This document shows positions 18,219-27,178 of a stretch of 64,000 bases of DNA, one piece after another. Source of the stretch: Hyphomicrobiales bacterium. Lineage in GTDB: Bacteria; Pseudomonadota; Alphaproteobacteria; Rhizobiales; Rhizobiaceae. The stretch is from contig UBXG01000005.1 in assembly GCA_900469475.1 (NCBI GenBank), positions 496,001 through 560,000 on the forward strand, in the 5' to 3' direction. The position numbers were made by a program, and so were the translations under genes. A model generated the notes under the pieces. It worked only from the letters and a program-made list of their open reading frames with translations, ran no database searches and was not told the origin of the DNA. Position 1 is the stretch's first letter. Each line of letters begins with the position of its first letter.

Positions 18219-18324
18219 TTGGCCTTTTGCCGGGACAGCATCCACCCTTGCCAAACGGGAAAGCTGATTTACCTTTCGGCGGAATCGCGCTCAACTGCGC
18301 GGGCTAAATGGCAGGGAGGGGTTC

Positions 18325-18579
18325 ATGGAAGACATACCGAGACGAAAGAGAAGCCTGGGAAGGGCGCTCGTTGCCGCACTGATTGCCATCATTATCGTCA
18401 TTGGCGGCCGCTGGTATGCTTATGTCGCCTATGCCGATGATCCCTTCGATGAAGTCGGCATCGGTCTCAACTCCATAATGCCTGGACCCATTCGCGACAA
18501 GGGTTGCGCGATGCTGAAGGCTCGCTTCGAGCACAAGACGCTGCCGCCGGCGGGCTGCGGCGTAAACGGCAATTGGTAG
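18325..18579 (+). CDS. Small single-pass membrane protein
   Basis: An 84-residue protein with a basic N-terminus (PRRKRSLGRAL), one transmembrane helix at about residues 14-30 and a periplasmic tail containing two Cys (CAM, CGV) that could form a disulfide. GGGAGG lies upstream of the ATG. The family is found as a conserved hypothetical in Rhizobium as far as I can tell from memory; function is unknown. Confidence 0.68.
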   Translation: MEDIPRRKRSLGRALVAALIAIIIVIGGRWYAYVAYADDPFDEVGIGLNSIMPGPIRDKGCAMLKARFEHKTLPPAGCGVNGNW

Positions 18580-18599
18580 GTTCTTTCCCGATCGTAAGC

Positions 18600-18702
18600 T
18601 GGCAAAAAAGAAAAAAGCCGGCGGAGCCGGCTTGAGCGGAGCATGGCAACGACGGGGGATCCTTGCCAGTTCCAGAAAAGAACTTCATGTTGCAATGATG
18701 CT
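18600..18702 (-). ncRNA. Candidate small RNA ending in a strong terminator
   Basis: The minus strand carries three successive hairpins: GTTC/GAAC, GGCAA/TTGCC and the terminator stem, followed by two T-runs. No minus-strand gene precedes the terminator, so the transcript it ends is not accounted for by any coding region. A weak promoter-like pair (TTGGCC and CATATT, 18-bp spacing) would start transcription near 18702 and give an RNA of roughly 95 bases, a usual size for rhizobial trans-acting sRNAs. This is inference from structure only. Confidence 0.42.
18604..18633 (-). terminator. Intrinsic terminator on the minus strand
   Basis: A perfect 8-bp stem (AAGCCGGC / GCCGGCTT) with a GGA loop is followed on the minus strand by TTTTTTTCTTTTTT. 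The T-runs are on the minus-strand side only, so it does not serve the plus-strand gene ending at 18579 well. Confidence 0.82.
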
Positions 18703-18962
18703 GCACGCAATATGAATGCAAAGCAATAAATCGGCCAATACAGCAGGCGCTGACGGTGTCGCCAAGAGGCGTTGGGCGGAGTTGCGACAAACGTTGCTCA
18801 CCTAAGGAGCTATATGCCCGACGAAGGTCACGATTTGATGACAGCTTATTTACCCTGGACGAACGCTGTGTTCCGCTACCGTGGGGTGGTCAAAGGTTAG
18901 AACCGGTTATATAGCGGGCAAACGCCGCGAAATTCATCACAAAAGCCGGACTTTGCCTCGCT

Positions 18963-19889
18963 ATGGCTCCGATCATTTCCATAAGTAATCTGACCAAAAC
19001 CTACTCCAACGGGTTTCAGGCGCTGAAAGGTGTCAGTCTCGATATTGAGCGAGGGGAAATCTTGGCGCTGCTGGGGCCGAACGGTGCCGGCAAGACGACG
19101 CTGATTTCCATCGTATGCGGGATTGCCAACCCGAGCGGTGGGTCTGTGACCGTCGGCGGTTATGACGTCGTGCGCGATTTCCGCGCTACGCGCAGCCTGA
19201 TCGGCCTTGTGCCGCAGGAATTGACGACCGATCAGTTCGAAACCGTCTGGAATACAGTCAGCTTTTCGCGCGGGCTTCACGGAAAGAGGCCGAATCCCGA
19301 ATATATCGAGAAGATATTGCGCGATCTTTCGCTCTGGGAGAAGAAAGACAACATGCTTCGCCAGCTTTCCGGCGGCATGAAGCGACGCGTGCTGATCGCC
19401 AAGGCGCTCTCGCACGAACCGGAGATCCTCTTCCTCGACGAGCCGACGGCCGGTGTCGACGTGACGTTGCGCAAGGACATGTGGCATGTGGTCGAGCGCC
19501 TGCGCGCTTCCGGCGTCACTATCATTCTGACGACCCACTATATCGAAGAGGCCGAGGAGGCCGCCGATCGCGTCGGCGTCATCAATGGCGGCGAGCTGCT
19601 GCTGGTGGAGGAGAAGAGGGCGCTCATGGCCAAGCTCGGCCGCAAGCAGCTGATCCTCGATTTGAACGAGCCGATCGATGCCATACCGGAGCCTCTCAAC
19701 GGGAACGGGCTTTCGCTAGGCCCAAACGGACTGACGCTGATCTATGATTTCGACGCCCAGCACGAGCAGTCTAGCATTGCGGCTCTGCTGTCGAAACTCG
19801 CTGCCGAGGGAATTCATTTCAAGGATCTTTCGACGCGCCAGAGTTCGCTCGAGGATATTTTCGTCTCGCTGGTGGAGGCAGGCAAATGA
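18963..19889 (+). CDS. ABC-2 type exporter, ATP-binding subunit (NodI/DrrA-like)
   Basis: A 308-residue ATPase. Walker A (GPNGAGKTT), Q-loop (LVPQELTTD), signature LSGGMKRR, Walker B (ILFLDEP) and the H-loop ([11 protein letters not shown]) are in place. The C-terminal extension of about 80 residues is typical of the NodI/DrrA/YadG group, which drives export of lipids, polysaccharides or drugs. It overlaps the permease gene by ATGA. Although NodI is the closest named relative in rhizobia, nothing here is symbiosis-related, so a general exporter is the safer call. Confidence 0.9.
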   Translation: MAPIISISNLTKTYSNGFQALKGVSLDIERGEILALLGPNGAGKTTLISIVCGIANPSGGSVTVGGYDVVRDFRATRSLIGLVPQELTTDQFETVWNTVSFSRGLHGKRPNPEYIEKILRDLSLWEKKDNMLRQLSGGMKRRVLIAKALSHEPEILFLDEPTAGVDVTLRKDMWHVVERLRASGVTIILTTHYIEEAEEAADRVGVINGGELLLVEEKRALMAKLGRKQLILDLNEPIDAIPEPLNGNGLSLGPNGLTLIYDFDAQHEQSSIAALLSKLAAEGIHFKDLSTRQSSLEDIFVSLVEAGK

Positions 19890-20647
19890 ACTTCGAAGCG
19901 ATCAAGTCTATCTATTCGTTCGAAATGGCCCGCACGCGCCGCACTCTGCTGCAGAGCGTCGTTTCGCCTGTCATTTCCACGTCGCTCTATTTCATCGTCT
20001 TCGGTGCGGCGATCGGTTCGCGCATCAACCTGGTTGAGGGCGTTTCCTATGGAGCGTTCATTACGCCCGGCCTGATCATGCTGACCTTGCTTGGCCAATG
20101 CATCAGCAACGGTTCCTTCGGTATCTATTTCCCGAAGTTCACCGGTACTATCTACGAGGTGCTGTCGGCGCCTGTCGCCATGACGGAAATCGTGCTCGGC
20201 TATGTCGGTGCGGCTGCCACCAAGGGGATGCTGATCGGCCTGATCATCCTCGCGACCGCGAGTTTCTTCGTCGATATCAGGATCGAGCATCCTTTTATGA
20301 TGATCCTGTTCTTCGTGCTGACGGCGGTCACTTTCAGCCTGTTCGGTTTCATGATCGGCATCTGGGCCGGGAATTTCGAGCAGCTGAACCTCATCCCGAT
20401 GCTGGTCGTGCCGCCGCTCACCTTCCTTGGCGGCAGCTTCTATTCTATCAACATGCTGCCACCGTTCTGGCAGGCGGTCAGCCATCTCAATCCGGTCCTC
20501 TATCTGGTCAGCGGCTTCCGCTGGAGCTTCTACGGCATCGCTGACGTCAATCCGGTGCTGAGCCTTGCCATGATCACGCTTTTCCTAGTCATCTGTCTGA
20601 TCATCCTGGGGTGGATTTTCCGGACGGGATATCGCTTGAGAAATTGA
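19886..20647 (+). CDS. ABC-2 type exporter, permease subunit (NodJ/YadH-like)
   Basis: A 253-residue membrane subunit with six predicted helices. The conserved ABC-2 block runs through [12 protein letters not shown], and the C-terminal signature appears in [21 protein letters not shown] followed by [12 protein letters not shown]. Translation is coupled to the ATPase by an ATGA overlap. The exported substrate is unknown. Confidence 0.9.
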   Translation: MNFEAIKSIYSFEMARTRRTLLQSVVSPVISTSLYFIVFGAAIGSRINLVEGVSYGAFITPGLIMLTLLGQCISNGSFGIYFPKFTGTIYEVLSAPVAMTEIVLGYVGAAATKGMLIGLIILATASFFVDIRIEHPFMMILFFVLTAVTFSLFGFMIGIWAGNFEQLNLIPMLVVPPLTFLGGSFYSINMLPPFWQAVSHLNPVLYLVSGFRWSFYGIADVNPVLSLAMITLFLVICLIILGWIFRTGYRLRN

Positions 20648-20723
20648 TGGCGATGCCGGGCTGGCGGGACTAAGAAGGCCTGCGGCTTTCTCAGCCGCAA
20701 CAAAATGGTCCAGGAAAGCTTCA

Positions 20724-22055
20724 ATGTCGCAGGCTCATCTCAACCCTTCGCTGCCCCAGGCACTCTCCCGGCTCGATCAACTAACCAATTGGGAGCGCAA
20801 GCCGCGCGGGGAAATGCGGGTCGGTCTCGAGCCGATGCTCGATCTCATGCAGCGTCTGGGCAATCCGCATCGGAGCTTTCGCGCCATCCACGTCGCCGGC
20901 ACCAAGGGTAAGGGATCGGTCTCGGCGCTCCTCGAGGCTGGATTGCTGCGGGCTGGCTGGCGGATCGGACGTTATGGATCGCCACATGTCGATCGGGTGA
21001 ATGAGCGTGTCAGCATTCTCGGCCAGGAGGTCGAGGACGATGCGCTGGCGACGGCGATCATGCAGGTTCTGGATGGCTATGAGGACGCCAAGCAGGCGGC
21101 AACCGCCGGCGAGGACGCCACCTGGTTCGATGTGATAACGGCGGCCGCTTTCGTCGTCTTCAGGGACGCCGGTTTGAGCTGGGTCGTGGTCGAGGTCGGG
21201 CTGGGCGGCAGGCTGGATTCGACGAATGTGGTCTTCGGCGAAGTCGCGATCGTCACGAATATCGGCCTTGAGCACACGGAGATTCTGGGAAACACGCGCG
21301 CGGCGATCGCGCGGGAGAAAGTCGGTATATTGAAGCCCGGCGCGACGCTTGTGACGACGCTTGCCGCCGACGATGCCGCAGGACAGGTGTTGCAGCTGCG
21401 CGCCGATGAGCTGGGCTGCAAGGTGCTTCGGACCAATCTTCCAGACGATGAGACGATTGCCGCAACGAATATCGCCCTGGTCGGACTCGTGTTCGATCAT
21501 CTGGGGCGACAGGGTGAGAGTGTGCGAGAGGGAGGCGAAAAGGGTCAGCCGATCGGTGCATGGCTGCTCGAAAAAGCGGTCATCGACAAGGCGCGTCTGC
21601 CGGGGCGGATGGAGCGTTTCGACGTTTCTCTGTCGCCTGCATTGGCAAAGGGGCGGCAAAGCCTGCCCATCATCGTGGACGGTGCACATGTGCCGTTCAA
21701 TATCGAGGCCGTGTTGCGCGATATCACGCGCTCCTCCTCGGTCAGCGGCGAATGTGTTGCCATCGTCGCACTGGCATCCGACAAGGATGCGCCCGGCTTT
21801 CTGGACGTATTATCGCGATACGCGGCTTATGCTGTCTTTACGGAAGCGTCCGGATCGGGGCGTGCCCATCCAGCGATCGTGCTGGAAGCGTTGGGGAAGT
21901 CGATGGGTATGAATTGCGAAGCCGAGCCGGACCCGCACACGGCGCTGGATCGGGCGATGGTGAAAGCCGCCGAGCGCGGCGGCTGGATGCTTGTTACCGG
22001 TTCGCTCTATCTCGTCGGCGCGCTGCGTAGCACCGTCCTCAGAAATGCCCAATGA
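20724..22055 (+). CDS. folC: Folylpolyglutamate / dihydrofolate synthase FolC
   Basis: ATP-dependent ligase adding glutamate to dihydropteroate or tetrahydrofolate, 443 residues. The P-loop HVAGTKGKGSVSALLE, the omega-loop region SPHVDRVNERV, and the metal-binding segments EVGLGGRLDSTNVV and TNIGLEHTEILG are all present, with IVDGAHVPFN in the Mur-ligase C-terminal domain. In many rhizobia folC follows accD; here it precedes a GNAT gene by an ATGA overlap, so it may be a relocated or second copy. Confidence 0.92.
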   Translation: MSQAHLNPSLPQALSRLDQLTNWERKPRGEMRVGLEPMLDLMQRLGNPHRSFRAIHVAGTKGKGSVSALLEAGLLRAGWRIGRYGSPHVDRVNERVSILGQEVEDDALATAIMQVLDGYEDAKQAATAGEDATWFDVITAAAFVVFRDAGLSWVVVEVGLGGRLDSTNVVFGEVAIVTNIGLEHTEILGNTRAAIAREKVGILKPGATLVTTLAADDAAGQVLQLRADELGCKVLRTNLPDDETIAATNIALVGLVFDHLGRQGESVREGGEKGQPIGAWLLEKAVIDKARLPGRMERFDVSLSPALAKGRQSLPIIVDGAHVPFNIEAVLRDITRSSSVSGECVAIVALASDKDAPGFLDVLSRYAAYAVFTEASGSGRAHPAIVLEALGKSMGMNCEAEPDPHTALDRAMVKAAERGGWMLVTGSLYLVGALRSTVLRNAQ

Positions 22056-22582
22056 CGACGGACATAGAGATCAGGCCCGCGCTCACCGGTGATGTTGCTG
22101 ACATCGCCAGGCTGCATCGCGCGATCTGGTGCGATACCTATCGCGATCTCGCACCTGCCGAAGTCTATCGGGTCCTTGATGAAGATTACCGTCGCGCGCG
22201 ATGGGCCGATATTTTGGCCACTCCGCGTCGGGATCAGCGCGTGTTCCTGGCTGAACAAGGTGCGCGACTTGTCGGCATCGGCGCGATTGCAGCTGCGTCC
22301 GAGCAAGCATTCGAGGGGCGCGGTGAGATAAAATCGCTCTATATCGATCCCTCCATCAAACGTCAGGGACTTGGCCGCCGGCTCATGCGGATAATGATGG
22401 AAGAGTTTGCTGCCATGGGATATTCGGGCGCCGCGCTCGGCGTTGTCGTCGGCAACGAGCCTGCGATCGCCTTCTATCGCGCCCTTGGAGGACAGCTGAT
22501 CGGCCGTTATACCGATCCGGGGCCTATCTGGCGCTCCGACAATCTCATTTTCGCATGGGACGATCTGTCTCTGCTAAGCTAA
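22052..22582 (+). CDS. GNAT family N-acetyltransferase
   Basis: A 176-residue acetyltransferase. The acetyl-CoA-binding motif A is IKSLYIDPSIKRQGLGRRLM with Q/RxxGxG/A as RQGLGR, and motif B follows as GVVVGNEPAIAFYRALGG. Its ATG overlaps the folC stop, implying translational coupling. The substrate (protein N-terminus, amine or small molecule) cannot be inferred. Confidence 0.88.
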   Translation: MTTDIEIRPALTGDVADIARLHRAIWCDTYRDLAPAEVYRVLDEDYRRARWADILATPRRDQRVFLAEQGARLVGIGAIAAASEQAFEGRGEIKSLYIDPSIKRQGLGRRLMRIMMEEFAAMGYSGAALGVVVGNEPAIAFYRALGGQLIGRYTDPGPIWRSDNLIFAWDDLSLLS

Positions 22583-22616
22583 ACCCCCCATGCAAGCGCT
22601 GAACGTGATTGCCTTT

Positions 22617-23519
22617 TTAGGCCAGGGCCTTCCTGCGTGGTGCGATGGTCATGGCCATGACACCTGCCACGACACAGACAAGACCGATGGCTGCCGTCGG
22701 GGATAGAGGCTCGCCGAGGAAGGTAACGCCGATGCCGACGCCGATCGGGACGCGAAGATAGGCCTGCGCTGTCGTGCCGACCGAGCCCAGGGTCTGGATA
22801 AGTCGGAAATAGATGCTGAAGGCAAGCGCGGTGGAGACGACCGACAGACCGAGCAGTGCCAGGATCGAGGCTGTCGATGGCGCAATCTGCCAGGGATGTT
22901 CGACAATCAGGCTCGCCGGGACCAGGAGGGCGGCACCGCAAAGCAACGAGCCGGCTGCCGGCATCATCGGGTCCAGTCCCTTGAAATTGCGGCCGAACAA
23001 GGCGGCACAGGCATAGCAGATCGATGCCGCGACAACGGAAAGCTGCGGCAGCAATTGGCGGCCCATGCCATGTAGCGCATCGAGGCCGATGATCAGGCAG
23101 ATGCCCGCCATGCCGGCAATCACGCCAAATAGCTTGCGTCCCGTCAGCGACTCGGAGCGCAGCAGGAAAGCGGCGATCAGAAAAGCGAAAATCGGCGTCG
23201 TGGAATTCAATATGGTCGCCAGACCGGCATCGACGGTTTGTTCCGCCCAGGCGATCAACGTGAAGGGAATGGCGCTGTTGAGGCAGGACTGAATGAGGAA
23301 ACGCTTCCATGTGGCAGCGTCTCTCGGCAAGCTCAGCCCGCGCCAGCGGATGATGGCGAGAAGGACAAGACCGGCGATCAGGGTTCGCGCGGCAATCAGC
23401 GTGATCGGCGGAATGGTTGCCACGCCGACGCGGATGAAGGTGTAGGAGGCGCCCCAGCAGATCGCGAGTGCAAGGAGAAGCAGCAGTTCGGTCGTCAGGT
23501 TCGGTCTTGCCGGCGTCAT
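22617..23519 (-). CDS. DMT superfamily (EamA) transporter
   Basis: A 300-residue protein with ten hydrophobic helices arranged as two EamA repeats (first about residues 10-140, second 155-290). WGASYTFIRVGV and the paired PxxG motifs are typical of the RhaT/EamA branch, which often exports amino acids or metabolites. It is convergent with the GNAT gene and monocistronic. A second member of this superfamily lies at 45.5-46.4 kb. Confidence 0.9.
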   Translation of the reverse strand: MTPARPNLTTELLLLLALAICWGASYTFIRVGVATIPPITLIAARTLIAGLVLLAIIRWRGLSLPRDAATWKRFLIQSCLNSAIPFTLIAWAEQTVDAGLATILNSTTPIFAFLIAAFLLRSESLTGRKLFGVIAGMAGICLIIGLDALHGMGRQLLPQLSVVAASICYACAALFGRNFKGLDPMMPAAGSLLCGAALLVPASLIVEHPWQIAPSTASILALLGLSVVSTALAFSIYFRLIQTLGSVGTTAQAYLRVPIGVGIGVTFLGEPLSPTAAIGLVCVVAGVMAMTIAPRRKALA

Positions 23520-23617
23520 CGTTTTTCACTCTTATAAGGTTTGGACATGCCATCTTTTAGAGTGGAGAGGCCGGCGAATGCTTCGCTCCCAACCGAACTA
23601 TCGCATACGGCGGTTCG

Positions 23618-24319
23618 TTAGTCTCGCAGCCGAAGCTCGTCCGTCTGCATCTGCATGGACCCCAGGGTTTCGAGAAAGCTCATGCCGAGCAGGCTCTGAT
23701 CGAGCCTGCCTGCTTCTGCCACGCTCGCTTGGACATCCCTGCGCTTGATCGGGCCGATTGCCACCGAGCCGAGTTCTACGGGGGCCGCTCTGGCGCGGCC
23801 ATTGGCGGTCAGTACCGTCTGCGAATAGGTGAGGTTTTCCGGAATGATACCAACGCGCTCGGCGTCTTCCTGCGACAGGGCGATGGTGCTGGCGCCGGTG
23901 TCGATCAGCATGTCGATCGGTTGGCCGTTGATCATGACCTTCGCTTCGAAATGCCCGTTCGAACGCTTGTGAAGGATGACTTCCTGGCCGCCTTCGCTCG
24001 TCGTGACCACGACTGCATGGCCGGGCATCAGGCCGGCAAAGAGGCGGTTGCCGACCTGTTCTGCATCGCGGCGATAGATGTAGGCGGTCGCGAGCGCCAT
24101 GATGATGACGAACCAGATGAGAAGATTACGGATCGACTGGCTGACCGTATGCCGGCTAGCCCAGACGGCGGCGCTCATCATCAGGGCGATCGGCACGAGA
24201 TAGACGACACGCGCGAAGTCGTCATTGCGCATGCCGAAGGTGGAGCCGGTATTATTGTTGAAGACGAGCAGTGCGAGGCCGATGCCGAGAATGACGAGAA
24301 CGATGTTCAGGCGGTTCAT
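23618..24319 (-). CDS. TIGR02281-type retropepsin-like aspartic protease
   Basis: A 233-residue membrane-anchored protein. Three hydrophobic helices lie in the first ~90 residues (LNIVLVILGIGLALLVF, YLVPIALMMSAAVW and LLIWFVIIMALATAYI). The periplasmic clan AA domain has the catalytic DTGAS motif (MLIDTGASTIAL) and the closing LLGMSFLETL. The family is widespread in alphaproteobacteria. It starts within a TCAT overlap with the DUF1289 gene, so the two are translationally coupled. Confidence 0.9.
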   Translation of the reverse strand: MNRLNIVLVILGIGLALLVFNNNTGSTFGMRNDDFARVVYLVPIALMMSAAVWASRHTVSQSIRNLLIWFVIIMALATAYIYRRDAEQVGNRLFAGLMPGHAVVVTTSEGGQEVILHKRSNGHFEAKVMINGQPIDMLIDTGASTIALSQEDAERVGIIPENLTYSQTVLTANGRARAAPVELGSVAIGPIKRRDVQASVAEAGRLDQSLLGMSFLETLGSMQMQTDELRLRD

Positions 24320-24537
24320 ACGGCGCTGCGCTCCCGTGCCATCCTTTGGCGGCGGGTTTCCCGGCGTGGCTTGCGCTCGACCTTGGTCAGGCGCTCCGGA
24401 AGCATTTCCATGATCTGACGGCGTTCATCATCGCTATAGTTCATCCACGCGCCGATTTCAGCGGATGTGCGGCCGCACCCGAAGCAATAGCCGGTGTTCT
24501 GATCGATGGAGCAGACGAGGATGCAGGGTGTCAGCAT
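24316..24537 (-). CDS. DUF1289 family Cys-rich protein
   Basis: A small protein of about 73 residues starting MLTPCILVCSID. The four conserved cysteines appear as CILVC and CFGCGR, a pattern suggesting a metal or Fe-S site. The rest is basic (RRETRRQRMARER). A start 36 bases upstream is also possible but would overlap cobS. It lies between cobS (19 bp) and the aspartic protease (4-bp overlap), forming a probable three-gene unit. Confidence 0.85.
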   Translation of the reverse strand: MLTPCILVCSIDQNTGYCFGCGRTSAEIGAWMNYSDDERRQIMEMLPERLTKVERKPRRETRRQRMARERSAV

Positions 24538-24556
24538 GGGATCATATATCGATGCT

Positions 24557-25333
24557 TCAAACGCACATGGCAAGGGTGCAGAGCGACGCGATCTCGCAAA
24601 TCTGCTGGGTCGCGCCGATCGTATCGCCCGTATGGCCAGTCAATTTCTGACGGATATATCGCGTGGCCAGAAATGCCGCGACGCTTGTCGCAAGAAGGCA
24701 GCCAACCAGCGCCGGAACGCCCATGGCAGGACCGACGAGCAGTACCGCAAGGCCAAGTGTCGCAAGCAGCGCCAGCTGCATGGCGTCGTCATCCGGCTTG
24801 CCCGCCGATGCCGCGATCCCATCCGGTTTGGCTGGTGGCAGGGCGTACCAATGCCAGACCATGGCACCGCGGCTCAAGGTGGCCGCGGCGAGGATTGCGA
24901 CCGCGGCGTCCTCAGGCGGGAGATGCTGGGCGATGGCAGCAAGTGCTGCCGCCCGCAATGCGAAGGACAGTATCAACGCTGCCGCCCCGTACGTCCCGAT
25001 ACGGCTATCCTTCATGATTTCGAGTGCGCGCTCGCGGTCCTTACCGCCACCCAATCCGTCTGCCGTGTCGCTGAGCCCGTCTTCATGGAGGGCGCCGGTC
25101 AGGAGCGTGTGCACGGCAAGCGCCAGCAATGCGGCCATCAACGAATCGGCGTTGAGGGCAAGCAGCACGCTGAAGGTCAGTGCAGAGGGCAGGGCGATCA
25201 GCAGGCCGGCGACAGGAAAAGCGCGTGAAACACGCGAGAGCTTGCCGTCATCGCCTTCGAAGAAGGACGACGGCACGGGAATGCGGCTCAAGAAAGCGAC
25301 GGAGCGCGCGATGTCACGCATATATTCCCGCAT
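24557..25333 (-). CDS. cobS: Adenosylcobinamide-GDP ribazoletransferase CobS (CobV)
   Basis: Membrane-bound cobalamin synthase that joins adenosylcobinamide-GDP with alpha-ribazole to complete vitamin B12. It has 258 residues and about six helices. The family core [34 protein letters not shown] (its key residues being the acidic metal ligands) is unmistakable. The start [11 protein letters not shown] follows a GGAGAGGAAG site. It is divergent from cobT, whose product makes the alpha-ribazole phosphate. Confidence 0.94.
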   Translation of the reverse strand: MREYMRDIARSVAFLSRIPVPSSFFEGDDGKLSRVSRAFPVAGLLIALPSALTFSVLLALNADSLMAALLALAVHTLLTGALHEDGLSDTADGLGGGKDRERALEIMKDSRIGTYGAAALILSFALRAAALAAIAQHLPPEDAAVAILAAATLSRGAMVWHWYALPPAKPDGIAASAGKPDDDAMQLALLATLGLAVLLVGPAMGVPALVGCLLATSVAAFLATRYIRQKLTGHTGDTIGATQQICEIASLCTLAMCV

Positions 25334-25460
25334 TTCTTCCTCTCCCCGCAATACGCGCGACAGCATCGGGCGCTTTTGGAGTTGTTCACGCCGATTCCCA
25401 GGACTAATAGAGTCGCACGCAAAGAACCCGATTTGAGACTAAAAGACAAGGAACGCATTC

Positions 25461-26477
25461 ATGAGCGTCAGCGGCCTCCCATTCGACGATTTCCGCGCAT
25501 TGCTGCGCGACCTTCCAGGCCCGGATGCCCGGGCGCTCGTGGCCGCGCGCGAACGTGATGCGCAGCTCACCAAGCCGCCGGGTGCGCTTGGAAGACTAGA
25601 GGAAATCGCTTTCTGGCTGGCGGCCTGGACCGGTCGTCCGCCGGCCGTGACCCGGCCTCTGGTGGCGATCTTTGCCGGAAATCATGGTGTCACCAAGCAG
25701 GGGATCACCCCGTTTCCGCCTTCGGTGACGCAGCAGATGGTGGAAAATTTCGCGGCCGGCGGCGCAGCCATCAACCAGATCTGCGTTGCCTATGACCTCG
25801 GCCTCAGGGTCTTCGATCTCGCGCTCGAGTTCCCGACCGGGGATATCACCGAAGAACCGGCATTGAGCGAACGCGACTGCGCGGCCACCATGGCCTTCGG
25901 CATGGAAGCGATTGCCGGCGGCACGGATCTGCTCTGCATTGGCGAGATGGGCATCGGCAATACCACGATCGCCGCGGCCATTCATTACGCGCTCTATGGC
26001 GGCAAGGCCGAAGACTGGGTTGGCCCAGGCACCGGCTCGGAAGGTGAGATGCTGAAGCGCAAGATCGCTGCCGTCGAGAAGGCGGTCGCGCTTCATCGCG
26101 ATCATCTCAACGATCCGCTGGAAATCCTGCGCCGCCTTGGCGGCCGCGAGATCGCCGCCATGGCCGGCGCCATCCTCGCCGCGCGCATGGAGCGTATCCC
26201 TGTTATCATCGACGGCTATGTCGCGACGGCCGCCGCCTCTATTCTCAAGGCTGCCAATCCCTCTGCTCTCGATCATTGCCTGATCGGGCATGTCTCGGCC
26301 GAGCCGGGTCATCTCCGTTCGATCGAAAAGCTCGGCAAGACGCCGCTTCTGGCGCTCGGCATGCGGCTTGGCGAAGGTACGGGGGCGGCATTGGCCGCGG
26401 GTATCGTCAAGGCTGCGGCAGCCTGCCATTCGGGCATGGCGACGTTCGAAAGCGCCGGGGTTACGAACAAGCACTAA
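25461..26477 (+). CDS. cobT: Nicotinate-nucleotide:dimethylbenzimidazole phosphoribosyltransferase
   Basis: Makes alpha-ribazole 5'-phosphate, the lower-ligand nucleotide of B12, from NaMN and dimethylbenzimidazole (CobU in the Pseudomonas nomenclature). It has 338 residues with KPPGALGRLEEIAFWLAAW near the start, FAGNHGV, MGIGNTT and the catalytic-Glu region LGEGTGAALA near the end. It is divergent from cobS; the 127 bp between them shows no cobalamin riboswitch that I can recognise. Confidence 0.95.
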   Translation: MSVSGLPFDDFRALLRDLPGPDARALVAARERDAQLTKPPGALGRLEEIAFWLAAWTGRPPAVTRPLVAIFAGNHGVTKQGITPFPPSVTQQMVENFAAGGAAINQICVAYDLGLRVFDLALEFPTGDITEEPALSERDCAATMAFGMEAIAGGTDLLCIGEMGIGNTTIAAAIHYALYGGKAEDWVGPGTGSEGEMLKRKIAAVEKAVALHRDHLNDPLEILRRLGGREIAAMAGAILAARMERIPVIIDGYVATAAASILKAANPSALDHCLIGHVSAEPGHLRSIEKLGKTPLLALGMRLGEGTGAALAAGIVKAAAACHSGMATFESAGVTNKH

Positions 26478-26483
26478 AAAACG

Positions 26484-26519
26484 GAGCGGCGAAACGTTGA
26501 AATAGACGTTTCGCCGCTC
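26484..26519. terminator. Strong hairpin after cobT
   Basis: A perfect 14-bp inverted repeat (GAGCGGCGAAACGT / ACGTTTCGCCGCTC) with an 8-base loop begins 6 bp after the cobT stop codon. The plus-strand side continues AATTTCCTG, so the T-tract is weak. The minus-strand side has a six-T run. It most likely terminates cobT. Confidence 0.72.
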
Positions 26520-26662
26520 AATTTCCTGTAGATGATCGGTTCTCCGTCATAAAACTGCAATGAATTTTGAGGCGGCGAGAGCTGTCGCCTTGCTTCGCCC
26601 ACGGTGAGGCGGTATTCGCAAGGCATCCAGATTGCAACCGGGACAATACGGGCGGAGCGCGA

Positions 26663-27055
26663 ATGGCGGAGTTTTCAAAATCAGTGGTCAATAAGGAGAC
26701 CGGGATTCGGCACTTTTTCGCCGCTGCCGGTTATTCCTGGGGCGGTTTTCAGCGGCTGTTGCAGGAATCGGCCTTTCGCCAGGAGCTCCTTTTTGCCGGA
26801 GTGGGACTGATCCTGTTGATCGCCGTCGGCGCGACCATCGGTGAGATCGTCATCGCGATGGTCTTGTTCCTTGCCGTCTTCGCAGTCGAAGCCATGAATA
26901 CGGCGGTGGAAGAGGTGATCGACCGGATCTCGCCGGAGATTTCCAACGTCGGCAAGCACGCCAAGGATCTCGGCTCCTTTGCCGTTCTCTGCATGCTGGT
27001 CGCGTCCGGTATCTACATGCTTTACGTCATCGGCAGCCATCTGCTGTTTCGCTAA
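26663..27055 (+). CDS. dgkA: Diacylglycerol kinase DgkA
   Basis: A 130-residue three-helix inner-membrane enzyme that phosphorylates diacylglycerol so that it re-enters phospholipid synthesis. The catalytic signature EAMNTAVEEVIDRIS and the preceding helix are as in E. coli DgkA. In rhizobia it recycles diacylglycerol released when phosphoglycerol or phosphoethanolamine is moved onto glucans and lipid A. GGCGGAG lies just upstream of the start. A RIME-like repeat directly follows. Confidence 0.93.
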   Translation: MAEFSKSVVNKETGIRHFFAAAGYSWGGFQRLLQESAFRQELLFAGVGLILLIAVGATIGEIVIAMVLFLAVFAVEAMNTAVEEVIDRISPEISNVGKHAKDLGSFAVLCMLVASGIYMLYVIGSHLLFR

Positions 27056-27056
27056 A

Positions 27057-27157
27057 GCAATTCCAGGAAAAGTGCGTAGCGGTTTTCCGTCCGGAATTGC
27101 GAGACAACGAAGAGATAGAGCGGTTCAGAGATTCCACGAAAAGCTGAAGCGCTCTAA
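27057..27157. repeat. RIME-like rhizobial intergenic mosaic element
   Basis: About 100 bases composed of two palindromes. The first runs from GCAATTCC to GGAATTGC with an inner GGAAAA/TTTTCC pair; the second runs from AGAGCG (27117) to CGCTCT (27155). The layout and the wording (GCAATTCCAGGAAAAGTG, GCGGTTTTCCGTCCGG) match what I remember of the RIME1 element common in Rhizobium and Agrobacterium. It starts 1 bp after the dgkA stop. Confidence 0.78.
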
Positions 27158-27178
27158 CGATCAGCGTCCATGCTTCGT

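Larger units (their letters stand above)
18580..18962. other. Intergenic region holding the sRNA candidate
   Basis: About 380 bases between the small membrane protein gene and the ABC exporter genes. The left part contains the minus-strand terminator and sRNA candidate; the right part (18750-18962) should contain the exporter promoter, which I cannot pinpoint. No convincing coding region is seen. Confidence 0.5.

Noticed and set aside
25334..25460. Possible cobalamin riboswitch between cobS and cobT
   Set aside because: The gap is only 127 bp and I found no B12-box-like core or suitable stem architecture.
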